In this document: piece by piece, positions 30,967 through 41,700 of the stretch | How the letters are laid out: each line of letters opens with the position of its first letter | How positions within the stretch are numbered: the first letter of the stretch is position 1 | Assembly (NCBI GenBank): GCA_905221615.1 | Contig: CAJNDT010002902.1 | Location: forward strand, 620,001-684,000 | Origin: Symbiodinium sp. CCMP2592 | Taxonomy: Eukaryota; Sar; Dinophyceae; Suessiales; Symbiodiniaceae | Direction: 5' to 3' | Length of the DNA: 64,000 bases | Position numbers and translations under genes: made by a program | Notes under the pieces: generated by a model | The model's input: the letters and a program-made list of their open reading frames with translations, nothing else | Database searches by the model: none | Told to the model about the DNA's origin: nothing

Positions 30967-32445
30967 TTAGCCCGGACCCTTTCGGCCCCTGCCAGCTCCC
31001 TTAGCCGGGCCACCATAGCCAGACGGGGGCCGACAGCTATTGCACGTATGGCCTCTATCCCCATGCGTATCCAGGCAGTACCACATCCTTTTGTTGCACT
31101 GCTCTAGCCGACAGTGATCACAGACCACTATACATCTGAAGATAGCCCCGGCAGGCTCCCATCGGCCTACCCCAGGGGTAGCCCCCTGGGGCCTGCACAA
31201 TATCCATCCCTGTTCCGGGATCGCTTCTGCTAGCTCTTTTGCGTAGCCGGACCGGGTGCTAACCGCGATGAAGTCCTCATCCTCTAGCTTGTATATCCAG
31301 TTGGGGTCGTGTATCGCCCCTTTGCCGCTGACATCGCGGCCTCTATCCGACAACTGCGATAGCCTTCTATCCTGGCGACCGCCCTTCTCGTAGCTCCCCA
31401 GGGGCCACTGGGCCCTAGCCACATATAGCCAGGTCTGATCGATCATGCCGCTATCCGGGCCGAGTGGTCGCCCCTTGGCTTGACTAGCCACTGGCGGGGG
31501 CGCCATTATCCGGTGCACCACCTCGGGTTCTTCGCGAAGTAGCCGTTCGGTGTCCAGGTTGATGTTCACCGCGGCTCCCTGCTGGAGCGCGGGCCTCTCC
31601 GGAGCTATCCGGCCGTCACCGGCCATAGCCTCCCACTGGGCCTCGTTGTATCGGCCCGCTCCTAGCCTTCTGTCCAGCGGGTGGCTGCTATCCGGGTGGA
31701 TGTAGCCACGGTCGCTATCCCCACCGCGTCCTTTGGTGGTGCTCTTAGCCTGCGGCCTCAAGGGCGGGAAGGGATCGTATCCCGGCTCGCCCTTGCGTGG
31801 CCGCCGCTGCTGCTGTGTATCCTGGTTGCTATCCGGACCGTCCTGAAAGGTGCCTATCCGGAAGACCTCCTCCATCCTAGCCACATAGGCCGGGACGTCC
31901 GCAGGCGGGCCACGGTAGCCCTGCATGCATCTAGCCAAAAACTGCTTCAGGCTCTCGCCCTGGGCAGGGTACTCTGTACTCGCCCTTAGCGGTGTAGCCG
32001 TGGTCTCTGCCGCGGCTGCCCTAGCCTGCTGTAGCCCCGGACCCGGGTTGACGACCTCGGCCGGATCTAGCCCAGCCGAGAACGGCAGGGTGGTAGCCGT
32101 TTCTTCTTTATCCGCTGCACTCCCCTGCCGCAGCTTGTTCTTAGCCTTGGACTCTTGGACCGTCGGCGGGTCCCTAGCCGGCTTCTTGGGCCTCGCCGCT
32201 GTGCTATCCTCTGTGCTGGCCTCCTCTGCCCCAGGATGGGGCTCCTCTTGCCTAGCAACAGGGGTAGCCGTGCCGCGGACCTCCGCCTCTAGCTCCTTGA
32301 GCTTAGCCATCATCTCGTGTAGCATGTCTAGCCGTTCGGGTGGCGGCCCGGCGCTAGACCAGGTAGCCTCCGGGGCCTCCCCCTGCCACGGTGTAGCCTC
32401 CAGCTCGTTATCCGTGACGCTATCCTCCTCCAGGGTCTCTCCTGG
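30967..32445 (-). CDS. DIRS accessory ORF, 492 codons, Cys-rich C-terminus
   Basis: The frame runs from the codon after a UGA (32446-32448) to 30967; the first ATG is at 32325 (MLHEMMAKLKELE). The N-terminal half is polar and low in complexity. The C-terminal part is compact, with IVVCDHCRLEQCNKRMW and HTCNSC, a Cys/His cluster likely to bind zinc. It is in the same frame as the 66-codon ORF upstream, from which only the UGA separates it. Function unknown. Confidence 0.6.
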   Translation of the reverse strand, partial: PGETLEEDSVTDNELEATPWQGEAPEATWSSAGPPPERLDMLHEMMAKLKELEAEVRGTATPVARQEEPHPGAEEASTEDSTAARPKKPARDPPTVQESKAKNKLRQGSAADKEETATTLPFSAGLDPAEVVNPGPGLQQARAAAAETTATPLRASTEYPAQGESLKQFLARCMQGYRGPPADVPAYVARMEEVFRIGTFQDGPDSNQDTQQQRRPRKGEPGYDPFPPLRPQAKSTTKGRGGDSDRGYIHPDSSHPLDRRLGAGRYNEAQWEAMAGDGRIAPERPALQQGAAVNINLDTERLLREEPEVVHRIMAPPPVASQAKGRPLGPDSGMIDQTWLYVARAQWPLGSYEKGGRQDRRLSQLSDRGRDVSGKGAIHDPNWIYKLEDEDFIAVSTRSGYAKELAEAIPEQGWILCRPQGATPGVGRWEPAGAIFRCIVVCDHCRLEQCNKRMWYCLDTHGDRGHTCNSCRPPSGYGGPAKGAGRGRKGPG

Positions 32446-32646
32446 TCAGTGCGGTCGTAGCCCGGCCAACTGCCGGTTCTTCTCTATCCTCTGCTCCAGG
32501 TATCTAGCCTCGGTGGTGGACAGGCTAGCCTCAAGCTCCGCAGAGATATCGTCCCAAGACCTAGCCCCTTGGAACTTGAGTAGCCTGGCAGATAGCCGGC
32601 CGCCAGGCTGTATGCTAGCTCCCTCCTGGCACTCGGCTAGCCTCAT
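32446..32646 (-). CDS. DIRS small ORF, 66 codons, in frame with the next ORF
   Basis: ATG at 32644-32646 overlaps the stop of the preceding ORF as ATGA. It encodes a charged helical peptide (EARYLEQRIEKNRQLAG) and stops at a UGA followed by CCA, after which the same frame runs on for 492 codons. It could be the N-terminus of a 559-codon protein if the UGA is read through or is a recent Trp-codon loss. Confidence 0.5.
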   Translation of the reverse strand: MRLAECQEGASIQPGGRLSARLLKFQGARSWDDISAELEASLSTTEARYLEQRIEKNRQLAGLRPH

Positions 32647-32834
32647 GTCCTAGCCTTTCGCACTAGCTGGAGAAGCTCGTGCTGCTTATCCAGACTTAGC
32701 CGATCGTATATCTGTTCGGCCAAGCTAGCCGGGTCAGTCTCTAGCCAGTCCTCTAAGAGGCGTAGCACTTCTATCCGTTGCGCCTGGACGCTAGCCGACT
32801 CAGTCTGGTCTGCCCAGCTGGGGGCAGTAGCCAT
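32643..32834 (-). CDS. DIRS small ORF, 63 codons
   Basis: ATG at 32834; encodes MATAPSWADQTESASVQAQR and a Leu-rich helical remainder. It shares a 4-base ATGA with the next ORF, an arrangement that permits termination-reinitiation. Family unknown; it may be a small helical partner protein. Confidence 0.5.
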   Translation of the reverse strand: MATAPSWADQTESASVQAQRIEVLRLLEDWLETDPASLAEQIYDRLSLDKQHELLQLVRKART

Positions 32835-33223
32835 GTGCCGCTAGCCGGCCCGAAGGCACGCAGGCTCGCCCACCTAGCGTGGGCTCTCCAGAAAAGCTGG
32901 TGGTCCGTTACTCCACCCTAGCCACAGTAGCCGCGGCAAGTGCATTTGTGCCGTGCCCTAGCCCACAAGTGCACACTCAGCCGGACATGTGCGCATGCAG
33001 CTTAGCCTGCCTAAGAACCTCGCAGCCTACGTCCTAGCCAGCAGACAAGACAGCAAGTGCAACAACGTGATTCTCTCCTCTCTCTCTCTTCTCTCCCCTT
33101 CTTTCTCCCCCCTGGGCCCACCGCCCCCGGAGAGATGGGAAGGAAAGAGTATATCCCGAGAGGCCCCCCCGGACGTATCCCCCCGTTGTCCAGCCCCGCT
33201 GCTTTCCCGGCGTTTCTATCCCT
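32835..33223 (-). other. DIRS spacer between recombinase and small ORFs
   Basis: No ORF. A pyrimidine-rich (plus-strand) stretch at 33070-33130 leads into the second copy of the intercistronic motif. TAGCC words persist. Confidence 0.6.
33127..33160 (-). promoter_or_regulatory. Conserved intercistronic motif, copy 2
   Basis: CCGGAGAGATGGGAAGGAAA, then GAGTAT, then CCCGAG on the plus strand, matching 30716-30750 at 25 of the first 26 bases. Both copies are bordered by long C runs and each sits in a spacer preceding a coding block, about 290 bases upstream of the 63-codon ORF here. Confidence 0.5.
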
Positions 33224-33973
33224 TCAGGCAAAAGGCGGTCCCCAGCCGAACGGAATAGCCGGTAACGGTGCTATCGGCAACTGGGGTACTATCCCCGGCG
33301 GTGCTCCCTGCAGCTCTGCTGCTGGGACCTCTCCGAAATCTTCTTCCTCTCCCGGCTCCGGCTTCTGGTCGCCGGTGCTAGCCTGAGAGGTGTCGCTATC
33401 ACCAGACGGGGGCTCTTCGCCTCGGCCTTTCGGCCAGCATAGCCTACAGACATGCGTGTACTGGTTGGGTTCGGGCCTCGCCGAAAACTCTTGGGAGTTC
33501 TTAAATATCCTACGGCGGCCCATCCAGCACCCGGCCTGGCCCCCCTTGTGTAGCCTGTACTTCTTCCCTGGAAGCTCAACTATGATATAGCTCGTGCACC
33601 TAGCCTTCTTAAGGAGCTGCCTCGGCCGGTTCCGGTTGGGTTCCGGTCCCAGCTCCGGCTCACTAGCCGAGGAGTCGGGTCTATCTTCGGGAGGATCGCT
33701 CGCCACGACTTCTTCAGGTATCCCCGGACCAGCCACCATCTCCACGATGCGCTCGCTAGCCCACTCTCGTCGCAGCTCTCCCGATAGCTTCTCAGCTTCC
33801 TGCTCGCTAGCCTTGCCAGTCCGGAAAAGCCAGCCACCAAGATCGCCGGCTATCTCCCTCTCGTCTAGCTGCTGTTCTCGGTCCCGAGCCCTAGCCGCCT
33901 CCGCATAGATAGCCTGGAGTCGGGCGACCCTTCCGCCATAGGAGCGGATGTAGGTATCCGAGCCCTCGGGCTT
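33224..33973 (-). CDS. C-terminal part of the DIRS recombinase ORF, after an in-frame UGA
   Basis: 249 codons in the same frame as the recombinase, directly after its UGA and without an early ATG. It begins KPEGSDTYIRSYGG, which has the form of the last motif of tyrosine recombinases and contains the probable nucleophile Tyr. A charged helical region follows (REQQLDEREIAGDLGG), then a Cys/His module: CTSYIIVELPGKKYRLHKGG, GCW, and YTHVCRLCWPKG. The last part is proline-rich. Most likely this was one protein with the upstream part. Confidence 0.65.
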   Translation of the reverse strand, partial: KPEGSDTYIRSYGGRVARLQAIYAEAARARDREQQLDEREIAGDLGGWLFRTGKASEQEAEKLSGELRREWASERIVEMVAGPGIPEEVVASDPPEDRPDSSASEPELGPEPNRNRPRQLLKKARCTSYIIVELPGKKYRLHKGGQAGCWMGRRRIFKNSQEFSARPEPNQYTHVCRLCWPKGRGEEPPSGDSDTSQASTGDQKPEPGEEEDFGEVPAAELQGAPPGIVPQLPIAPLPAIPFGWGPPFA

Positions 33974-35559
33974 TCAGCGTCCTAGCATATCTCTATCTGC
34001 CGGCGGAATCGGCTTTAGGCTCAGCCCGGTGGGTAGCACTGCTCTCTCACTGTGCTCCGACCAGTAGCCTCGGGCAACCGTCGGGATCCCCACCATAGCC
34101 AGCAGCCCTGCTGTAGCCACCATCGCATCTGCGTAGGTAGCCATCTTCTTCTCCAGGGCGCCTCTCTCGCCTAGCCTTGGCATGAGATAGTCCCGCTGGT
34201 AGCCCGCGTGGTTCTTTAGCAGGTCGAAGCCCGCCTGTAGCCAGCCAGGGTCCTCGAAGTAGGCTCTCTCCGAGATGCATACGGGTAGCTCTCGTATGCG
34301 CCTGTTAGCCCCGGTGGTTTTGGTCCGCCGCAGGATGGTGGATAGCCGACCTTCCACCATAGCCAGTTCGTTTGGGACCATAGCCTGGAGGTCCGACCAT
34401 CGCAAGCTGCCCCAAACCTTTAGGAGCTTAGCCCAGGCCCAAGCTCTCCAGCCGACGGCCACAGTTGTATCCAGGACCAGGCGCTCCCACCTAGCCAGGA
34501 TAGCCGCAGGATATCGGGGGGCTCGCCGCGTCCAGGGCGCCTTCCAGGATAGCCTCTCGACGACCGTATCCTTGATCGCCCACGCTATCCTGCCTGAGGT
34601 AGCTCTCGACTCGGTCGCCCATTCCGCGACCCTCTCTATCCAGCTGATGGCCTTGAGGATCGCCTCGGGGACTGTTCGCCCGCAGGGCTCGTCGCCCCTA
34701 GCCATGATGTAGTCGGCCAGGTCGGCCGGTAGCCCAGGGGGGCGTCCACTCTTAGCCTCCCGTAGCCATAGCCGCCATCTCACGTGTATCGAGACGTAGC
34801 GCTTGAGAGTGCTAGCCCGGGTTTTCCCCGCTAGCGCCAACACCGCTCTATCCGGGTCCAGGCACCCCTGTAGCTTCTTCAGCACCGGCGCCTCGCACAA
34901 TTCTAGCTCTTCCTTGAGCTTGATAGCCCAGGTTGCTTGTAGCCTTTCCTCCCTAGCCTGCGCCAGGGAGCCCTCGTTGACCAAGCGCTTCTGCCTATCC
35001 CCTTTCGGGGGCTCCGGCTCGCTATCTTCCTGAAGGTCGATGCCTTCGATCGCCGGCCGCTTGCTGAGGTTAGCCCAAGCTAGCGAAGTTGCTCTGTATC
35101 CCGACGATCTCTCCACCAGGTCTCTAGCTTCCTGGGCCTCTTGTATCCACAGGTAGATCGAGTCGCCGATGTACTCGTCGTAGCCAACGCCCAGCTCCTC
35201 AGCCACCTGGTGCCCAATATCTTCCGCGTCCTCTAGACCGAGGGTAGCCAGCTCAAGCACACCGAAGCCCCGCGACGCCAGATGCTCATGGCATCTATCC
35301 AGCACCGCACGCTTCTGCACAAGAGCGCTATCCAACAAGGACGGAAGACCGATGGGGGTCCCTATCCCTCCGGAGGGAGTAGCCGGCCCAACGTCCTGCT
35401 CTTCCGGCTCAGCCCTGGACAACCGTAGTAGCCGGAGACTGTGGGCTAGCCGTCCGCGAAGCAGAAGGGGAGCGCGGGGAGGCCATTCTCGCTTGGCTAG
35501 ATAGCCAAGTTCCCCTTCTATCCCCCTCCACTTCAAAATTACCCCCCCTGATGGGGGAC
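33974..35559 (-). CDS. Tyrosine recombinase (DIRS type), truncated by UGA before its catalytic Tyr
   Basis: Open from 35559 inside repeat B'. No ATG occurs in its first half; a TTG at 35534-35536 is the first near-cognate start. The core-binding part includes LAGKTRASTLKRYVSIHVRW. Catalytic motifs are KVWGSLRWSDLQAM (first Arg), RRTKTTGANRRIRELPV, and YWSEHSERAVLPTG (H-x-x-R). It ends PADRDMLGR-UGA exactly where the GRW motif should continue to the nucleophile Tyr, which lies in the frame just beyond. It would catalyse integration of a circular intermediate. As it stands the protein is inactive unless the UGA is read through. Confidence 0.8.
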
Positions 35560-35763
35560 TTTATCCAGAATGGCCACGGTCACACACCGTCGTAGCCATT
35601 CCAAGTCACTGCTATCCTGTCTTCGCATGTCAGAGGCAACTCTCCTGCGAGCGACGATAGCGAACGAAACTTCGTTTCTAGCGAAGCTACCTTCGATAGC
35701 TTCGAGTAGTAATAGGTAAGCTAGCACACATAGTCGTAACTCGTTCCTCGTCACGAGGTACGT
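35530..35763 (-). repeat. DIRS repeat B' (outer copy, sense 5' end)
   Basis: 234 bases matching B (25792-26025), with the same five mini-hairpins. The recombinase frame begins inside it. The outer edge ...CCTCGTCACGAGGTAC-GT then meets copia sequence ATATCAG. Confidence 0.93.
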
Positions 35764-38700
35764 ATATCAGTCCATGTACTCGCGCCATATGTACTTTCTC
35801 ACCTTTCTTCTTTGCCTCAGCGACGACGTCGTCATATTCACGCGTAGTTGAGAAATCAAACACCTCTTGGTCCCACAATCCCTTCCATTCTTTCATGAAA
35901 GCTTCCATGGCCTTGGGGTTGTTGACCATCTCCTTGCGTGTGACGGGTCGAGTAACCATGGCATTGAAGCATGATCCTCCTGCCAGATTCTTTTCCCGAT
36001 GTACGTTTCTGTGAGAAGTCGTACACGGCATAGACGGAATCCAGTTGTCATCCATGACCATGTGTGCCGGAACGGCCGGCACGACGTCTGCCAAGAATTG
36101 TTCTTGTGTGTATTGATCCACATAGGATTGTGCCCAGGACCATCCATCGTCGTCGTCAATGGACACGTTGAGTTGCAGATCAATTTCTTCACATGGAACA
36201 ATCTTGGGAAAGATCATGTTGTCCAGAATCTTGGTGACTATTTTCTTCCCTACCACAGCCTTCTTCCGGTCCTTCTTGGCAACTCGAGCTTTGTCTCGCT
36301 TTTCTTTCTTGTACGCTGCCTTCTTCTCCGCTTCGCTCATTTTCTTCCATGCTTCCGGAGAATAGGAATGGATAGGTCGCCGTGTAGGAAGTGTTCGTCG
36401 ACCATCACTTCGGATCTTGTACGGAACTCCCCTTTTGTCGATCTTGCAGGCTTCACCATCATCGGTGAGATATACAATGCCGTCCCCTTTCTTCCCCGTA
36501 CTCCAATGTTCAATCTCCTCGGGAGCCAACTTCTTTTCTTTCAAGATCTTGATAATCTCTCCAGGTTCTTCGATGTCTCCTTCGGGGATGAGTCTACCGG
36601 TTGGACCGACTTCGCGGGGCGATCGTCGATCTTTTCCAGTGACCTTTGGTTCAGAAAGAGGCGGTGCTGCACGTAGACCTAGTTCTTCGTCTAGTTCCTC
36701 GAGTCTTTTGTCTCCTATAGCATCAATAGCTTCATGTTCTGCTGACTTGAAGACTTCGCCAGACGGCTCCGCCTCTATGTCAGATGGATCTATGTCCTGT
36801 AAGTCGGGATCTTCTCCGGGATCCGGTGGAGGAAGAAGATCATCTTGATCATCATCATCCCCGTTGCCACCATTTCCTCCAGGCGGACCGTCATCCCCGT
36901 CATCGACGTCTTTTATCTCCTTGCCAGCAAGGTCAACGTTGTCCCTTAGTCCCTCAATGGTTGAGTTCATCCTCTCGTACTCGGCTTTCAGGGGAAACGT
37001 TATCTCCTCTGGGAAGTAGATAACTTCTGTCTCGTACGGTCTCATCAACTTCCTGGGAACAGATGCGTCCATTGACAAGTTCGCATTGGCAAATTCCTTC
37101 ATGTCCCACACGCGATACTTCTTGGACCATCCTTGACCAGCAGTGATGATGTATCCGGCGAAAATGCCTGGGATCCCCTTTGGATCGAACTTGTTGCCAT
37201 ATGTCTTCGGCCTTGTATCCGTAGGCTTGAAGAAGACTTTGGCCCCAAAGGGTATGGCTTTTCCCTCGAAGTCCTTTCCAGTCATACGTTTCCATGCTGA
37301 ATCACCATCGCCCTCCACGTCTTCGATGTTGAGGTTCTGCATCACGCAATTCAGCGCAAAAGACCAGTATTGGGCGGGTAATCCGGCGTGTAGCATGGAT
37401 GCTGCGACTGTGTTGATCACTTCTTGATTTGATCGTTCAGCGAGTGAATTGTTACTGGGTTTCCCTGGAAGGGAATGATCTATCACGATCTTCAACTGCG
37501 CCATAGCTGAATCGAACTCTGGTGCTTCATCACTATACGCCATATGAATCTTGCGCCTTCCCATTAGGCGTCTGATGGCCATGACGACCTCGTCAGTGCT
37601 CCTTGAAGCCGTGGGAATCGCTGCGATCATTTTGGTGGCGATGTCTCTGATGACTAGAACTTCACGTGCTCCATCATCGAGTCCGATACCTGCTTCGGCG
37701 GCCTTGCGCATATCGAGGAAGTCGAACGTCACAAGATCTCCCCAGTGTTTGATCACACGTTGAAACGCACCTCGTTGTGTCCGCAAGTGCTTCATCTTCG
37801 CGCGTATGCACGATTCGCAATATGGATTGCGGTAGCGATGAGTACACAGATGTGCCAACGTCTTGGCTTCGGCTTTCAGTGTTCCGACTCTGGCCTTGCG
37901 GCTCGGCGCACCGTCGCCTTCCACATCAATGATCACCTCATCGTCACCATCCAATGGAATTTCACCCACTCCTTTTCCTTCGTCGTCGTCCGGAGGTCGA
38001 CCGGCCTCGGACTCTGGCACTTCTTCTATAGGAGGTTCTTGGGGTTCAGGATCAGGAGGTCGTTCATGATCGTCACCTTCTTCTTCTGCTTCAATCTCGC
38101 TTGGTGCAGCTTCAGCGGCAGCTGCGACACTGACGTCAACATCACCCGCGGTTAGCACACTCTTGAAGATTTCGGTGATCGCTTTGGCCTCCGGATCATC
38201 ATGAACAAGTGACTTGGAACTCCCGGCGCGAATGTACGGGATGTCACCGTTCACGAACAGAGATATCCTCTTGCCCTGCGGGTTGATCATGAATGGTTCC
38301 CTTCCGGGTGGCCACACAAACCCGTAGTTGAAGTTCATGCATCTCTTGCCTATGGAAAGCACCGATGGTGTGTCGTCCAACACGTAAGCGTTGATCGGTT
38401 CCTCGAACGACTCAGTCTGGAAATTCGACACGAGATCGGTATCGGTGATTCCATTTGCTGTCTGAAATGATATGGGCTCTGGAGTCACGAGTGTCTCGAG
38501 ACTATGCTTCTCGATCTTCTTCTGAGATATGAGGTCGTGGCCACACCCAGTGTCCATGAGAAACTTGATCTTCTTCTTGAGGATGACTGGTTGAACCATG
38601 CATTTGCATACACCTTGATTGATGATCCGCTTGCTGTGTGCAGCATCGAGTTCACGCTCAACGATGGAATCCTCACCGTCGTAGAAGGAGACTTCCTCCA

Positions 38701-41700
38701 CCCGAGACGTTCCTGGGATTCGCACGAATGAAACTCGATCTCCACATTGATCATCATCGTCGTCAACCATGTCTCTCATAATCTGTGCCCTCAATCTCGC
38801 TTTGTGCTTGGCGAATTCCAAATTCACGGCGCGATCCTCATCGTTGACAAGCGCTTCCATGTCGACGTACTTCACCTTCCGCTCTTTGTCCTTCTTCGAT
38901 CTTCTAGGACACGAAGAAATGAACTTCACGTCATCGGCGAATGTCACATTACGCTTGATCCCTTTTCGGGTCGACGTAGTCGGTCCCGAGGATTCGTCGT
39001 CTGTTGAACAATCCGAATCAGCGTCGCTGTCAACGGATGGACAATCTGACTCCTCCTCATCTTGTCTTGAAGATCGCTTCCATATAGCCGGGGCTGATGG
39101 ATTCCACCTTCGGCACAATCTGATGGCGGGTGCCGCAGGGAGTGCCTTGGCCTTGGCATTCGGCTTCGCTGGAGCTGCCTTTGCTTCGGATTTGGCTTTA
39201 GCTTTTGCCTTTGGTTCCGGAGCTGGGGTAGCTGCTGCCTCATGCTTGAAAGGACAATTCTCTCTTGAGCACGAGCCTGTGTTCTTGAACGAGTAGCATA
39301 TCCTGTTTCCTCCTCCTCCAGATGGACTTGGAGTTCTCGTCCTCGGCGTAAAGGGTCGCTCTGGAGTCTTCTTCGAGTGACTGAATGGGCACTTGTCACC
39401 ATTTCGACACCCTGCATCTGTGAAATGGAACTTGCAGCGGATTTGCTTCTTGCTCTTGTCGCCTCTGTTGTCCGCTGACTCACTCCTCGTCTTCTTCTTG
39501 GGTTTTGGCTTGGTCTTCGCATGACTCTTCGCTTTGCTTTGAGGTAGTACAGGTGTTGCTTTATCCGGCTTGGTCGGTGAAGCCTTGACCTTTGCGGATG
39601 GAGCTGCGTTAGGCGTTGGTTTCTCAGGTACCTTGGCCGGCGCAGCAAGCAAATCCTTGCCCTCAAGCATCTGGCGCAAGCCAATTTGGGTCTGAGTGAG
39701 ATTTGATTGTTCTCGTCTCCGCATGATGGTACGGTCAATGATCTTCATCAGATTGTCGTACGATCGGTCTTCATGATTGTAGGGCAAGTGTTCGTAGTGC
39801 ATGCCCAACTCCATCTTCATTGCGGGCGAGTCCTTGATCTTGCTGTACAGGCAATCACGGAGAGCTGTTTTGGATGGTATGTCTTCTGGCCTCATCCGTC
39901 CCAGAACCTCCAACCACGTCTGCTTGAACGTATGAAGCTTGTTGTCGCCTTGGTACTGAAGCTTCACCAGATACTCGAGAGTGATGATCATGTCGAGACG
40001 ATCATGCGTTCGAAAACTTTCATACATTATCGCAATGATTTGTCGTCCTTTGATGATCTTCCCTTCGGGCCTGCTGATGTAATCGTTGGCCTTCCGGTTC
40101 ACCTCCAAGTACAGATCAGCAGATTTGTCACCACCAGCGCGTAGCATTGCGACCATAGCGATCCCCAGTTTGACGTCTACGCTCTTGAACTTCTTGTGTC
40201 CTGAATCGTTCAGTGCTTCGACATCTGGGAATGGGTTGAATGCAGGTGCCAGCCATAGCATCCAATCCTCATGGTTTGGATCGGCTGATGCTCCTAAGAC
40301 ATTCGCCGTGCATACGGATCGCCAGTTGTTGAGGTGAGTGAGAGTAGGCCATGGAGGAACGGTCACTTTGTCGGCCTCCCTCCTGGAAATTCTCACCTCC
40401 GTGACTTCAGGATCTGCGTCTCCATCAGGATCACGCGCATGAGAGCCAGGATCCGATTCAGGTTTGCCTCCACCGCTTCTCTTCTTATCATCATCATCAT
40501 CAGGCGGGTCTGGAGGGTCATACCCCGTGCCGGTTCCTTCATCATGCTCTCCATCTTCATTCTCGTCGCCAGCTTCGTCACCGTCATCGTCTCCATTATC
40601 CTCCTGAATCGTTTCAGCGAATAATTTCCACTCATCACGATCAGCTCTGAGACGCTGTTCGGCTTTCTGGGCCTTGAGTACTTCGCTTCGCAGATCGGCA
40701 ATCTTCTCCTCGTACCGTTCCGCGACCTCTTTTTCGATCTGACGTCTCCTTGTTTCATGAATGGAATCGTCATAGGCAATAGGGGGACCAATGAGGTCGT
40801 TGCCCTTCGTAGATGCGGTGACACCGTCGACACCAACAGGTCTTGAGGAGCTGGCAGATGCTGTGGACTTCGATCCCAACATCCCGCGATCCTCCAAGAG
40901 TTCGCGTAGCTGTCGATCACGCACGGCTGCCGCATCACTTTTCCCATGAAATCCGCTTGGTATGCCGAACAAAGTGGCTGCACTAGGCGTGGAACGCGCA
41001 AGTGCTGGGCTGCTAATACCTGGCACGTAGTGCTCGGGCATTGCATCCGCCACGATTGGCATTGAATTGCGGCCAGTGAAGAAGTTTCCACCGGTGAATG
41101 GAATTCCATCCATCACAAGGTTCTTGTCCTTGTCCGATTCCGAGAATGCGAACTTCTCTTTGGCGACTGGACTAACTTGACTTGGGGACCGTATTTCAGG
41201 GGATCGTACCTCACCTCCTACGGAAAATGCAGGCACTACTTCCTTTCCTACGTGCTCCCAGCCAGACTCAGTAGTCCTCGAAGACATGGGCATGCTTGAA
41301 GGCCGTGTCGCTCCTCCATAGTTGGAGTTCCGCGCTGCCTCCAATTCGCTGCGTGTCCTCGCTTGAAGATCTTCTTGTGCTTTGAGCGTTTTCCTGAGTT
41401 CACTCAGCTCGTCGTGCAAGGTAGGCAATGCTCGCCTTGCATGATCTTCATTCTGATGAAGTCGGTCCTCTGCATCTTGCATCCTCTTCACAGCCATTTT
41501 GCGGTACTCTTCCTCTTCACCAAGACGTTCGCGAAGCCGAAGTCGTTCTTGATCAATGGCTGCGCTGTTTCCAGCTAGCCCTTGGATCTCGTTCACGGCC
41601 CGCAACTCCTGGTTCTTGACCAAGTGGAATCGTTCCTGCATTGCTTGTAAGGCTTGTTCCGAACTTGCTGTGTTCGACCGGAGGACCAAGTTCTCTCTGG

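Larger units (their letters stand above)
26224..35529 (-). repeat. Dispersed TAGCC/TATCC (sense GGCTA/GGATA) word field
   Basis: Throughout the body of the DIRS insert, in all ORFs and in the spacers, the plus strand is strewn with TAGCC and TATCC, often extended to CTAGCC, GTAGCC or CTATCC. In 26941-27760 I count 13 TAGCC and 8 TATCC, about one per 39 bases against one per 512 expected for two pentamers at even composition. The same length of flanking copia pol (22261-23080) has two. The words occur in all three codon phases, so protein constraint is not the cause. They are the stem half of the GATAGCC-TTC-GGCTATC hairpin of repeat A. Function is unknown. Confidence 0.85.
25557..35763 (-). 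mobile_element. DIRS-type (tyrosine-recombinase) retroelement with split direct repeats
   Basis: About 10.2 kb, inserted in the copia RT domain in the same orientation. In plus-strand order the parts are A (25557-25774), B (25792-26025), A' (26024-26223), coding body, and B' (35530-35763). In the sense direction this is B'-body-A'-B-A, the split-direct-repeat layout of Ngaro/PAT-like DIRS elements. Coding order (sense): tyrosine recombinase with C-terminal extension, two small ORFs, a 492-codon ORF, a gag-like protein, and a methyltransferase-like/RT/RNase H pol. There is no target duplication. Both junctions and the internal B/A' junction meet at a GT dinucleotide, as expected for conservative recombination. 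Two coding lesions suggest that this copy is inactive. Confidence 0.88.

Noticed and set aside
26224..35529. TAGCC words as scattered copies of the spliced leader (which contains GTAGCCA)
   Set aside because: Only the pentamer is shared; flanks are unrelated and the words are on the antisense strand of the element.
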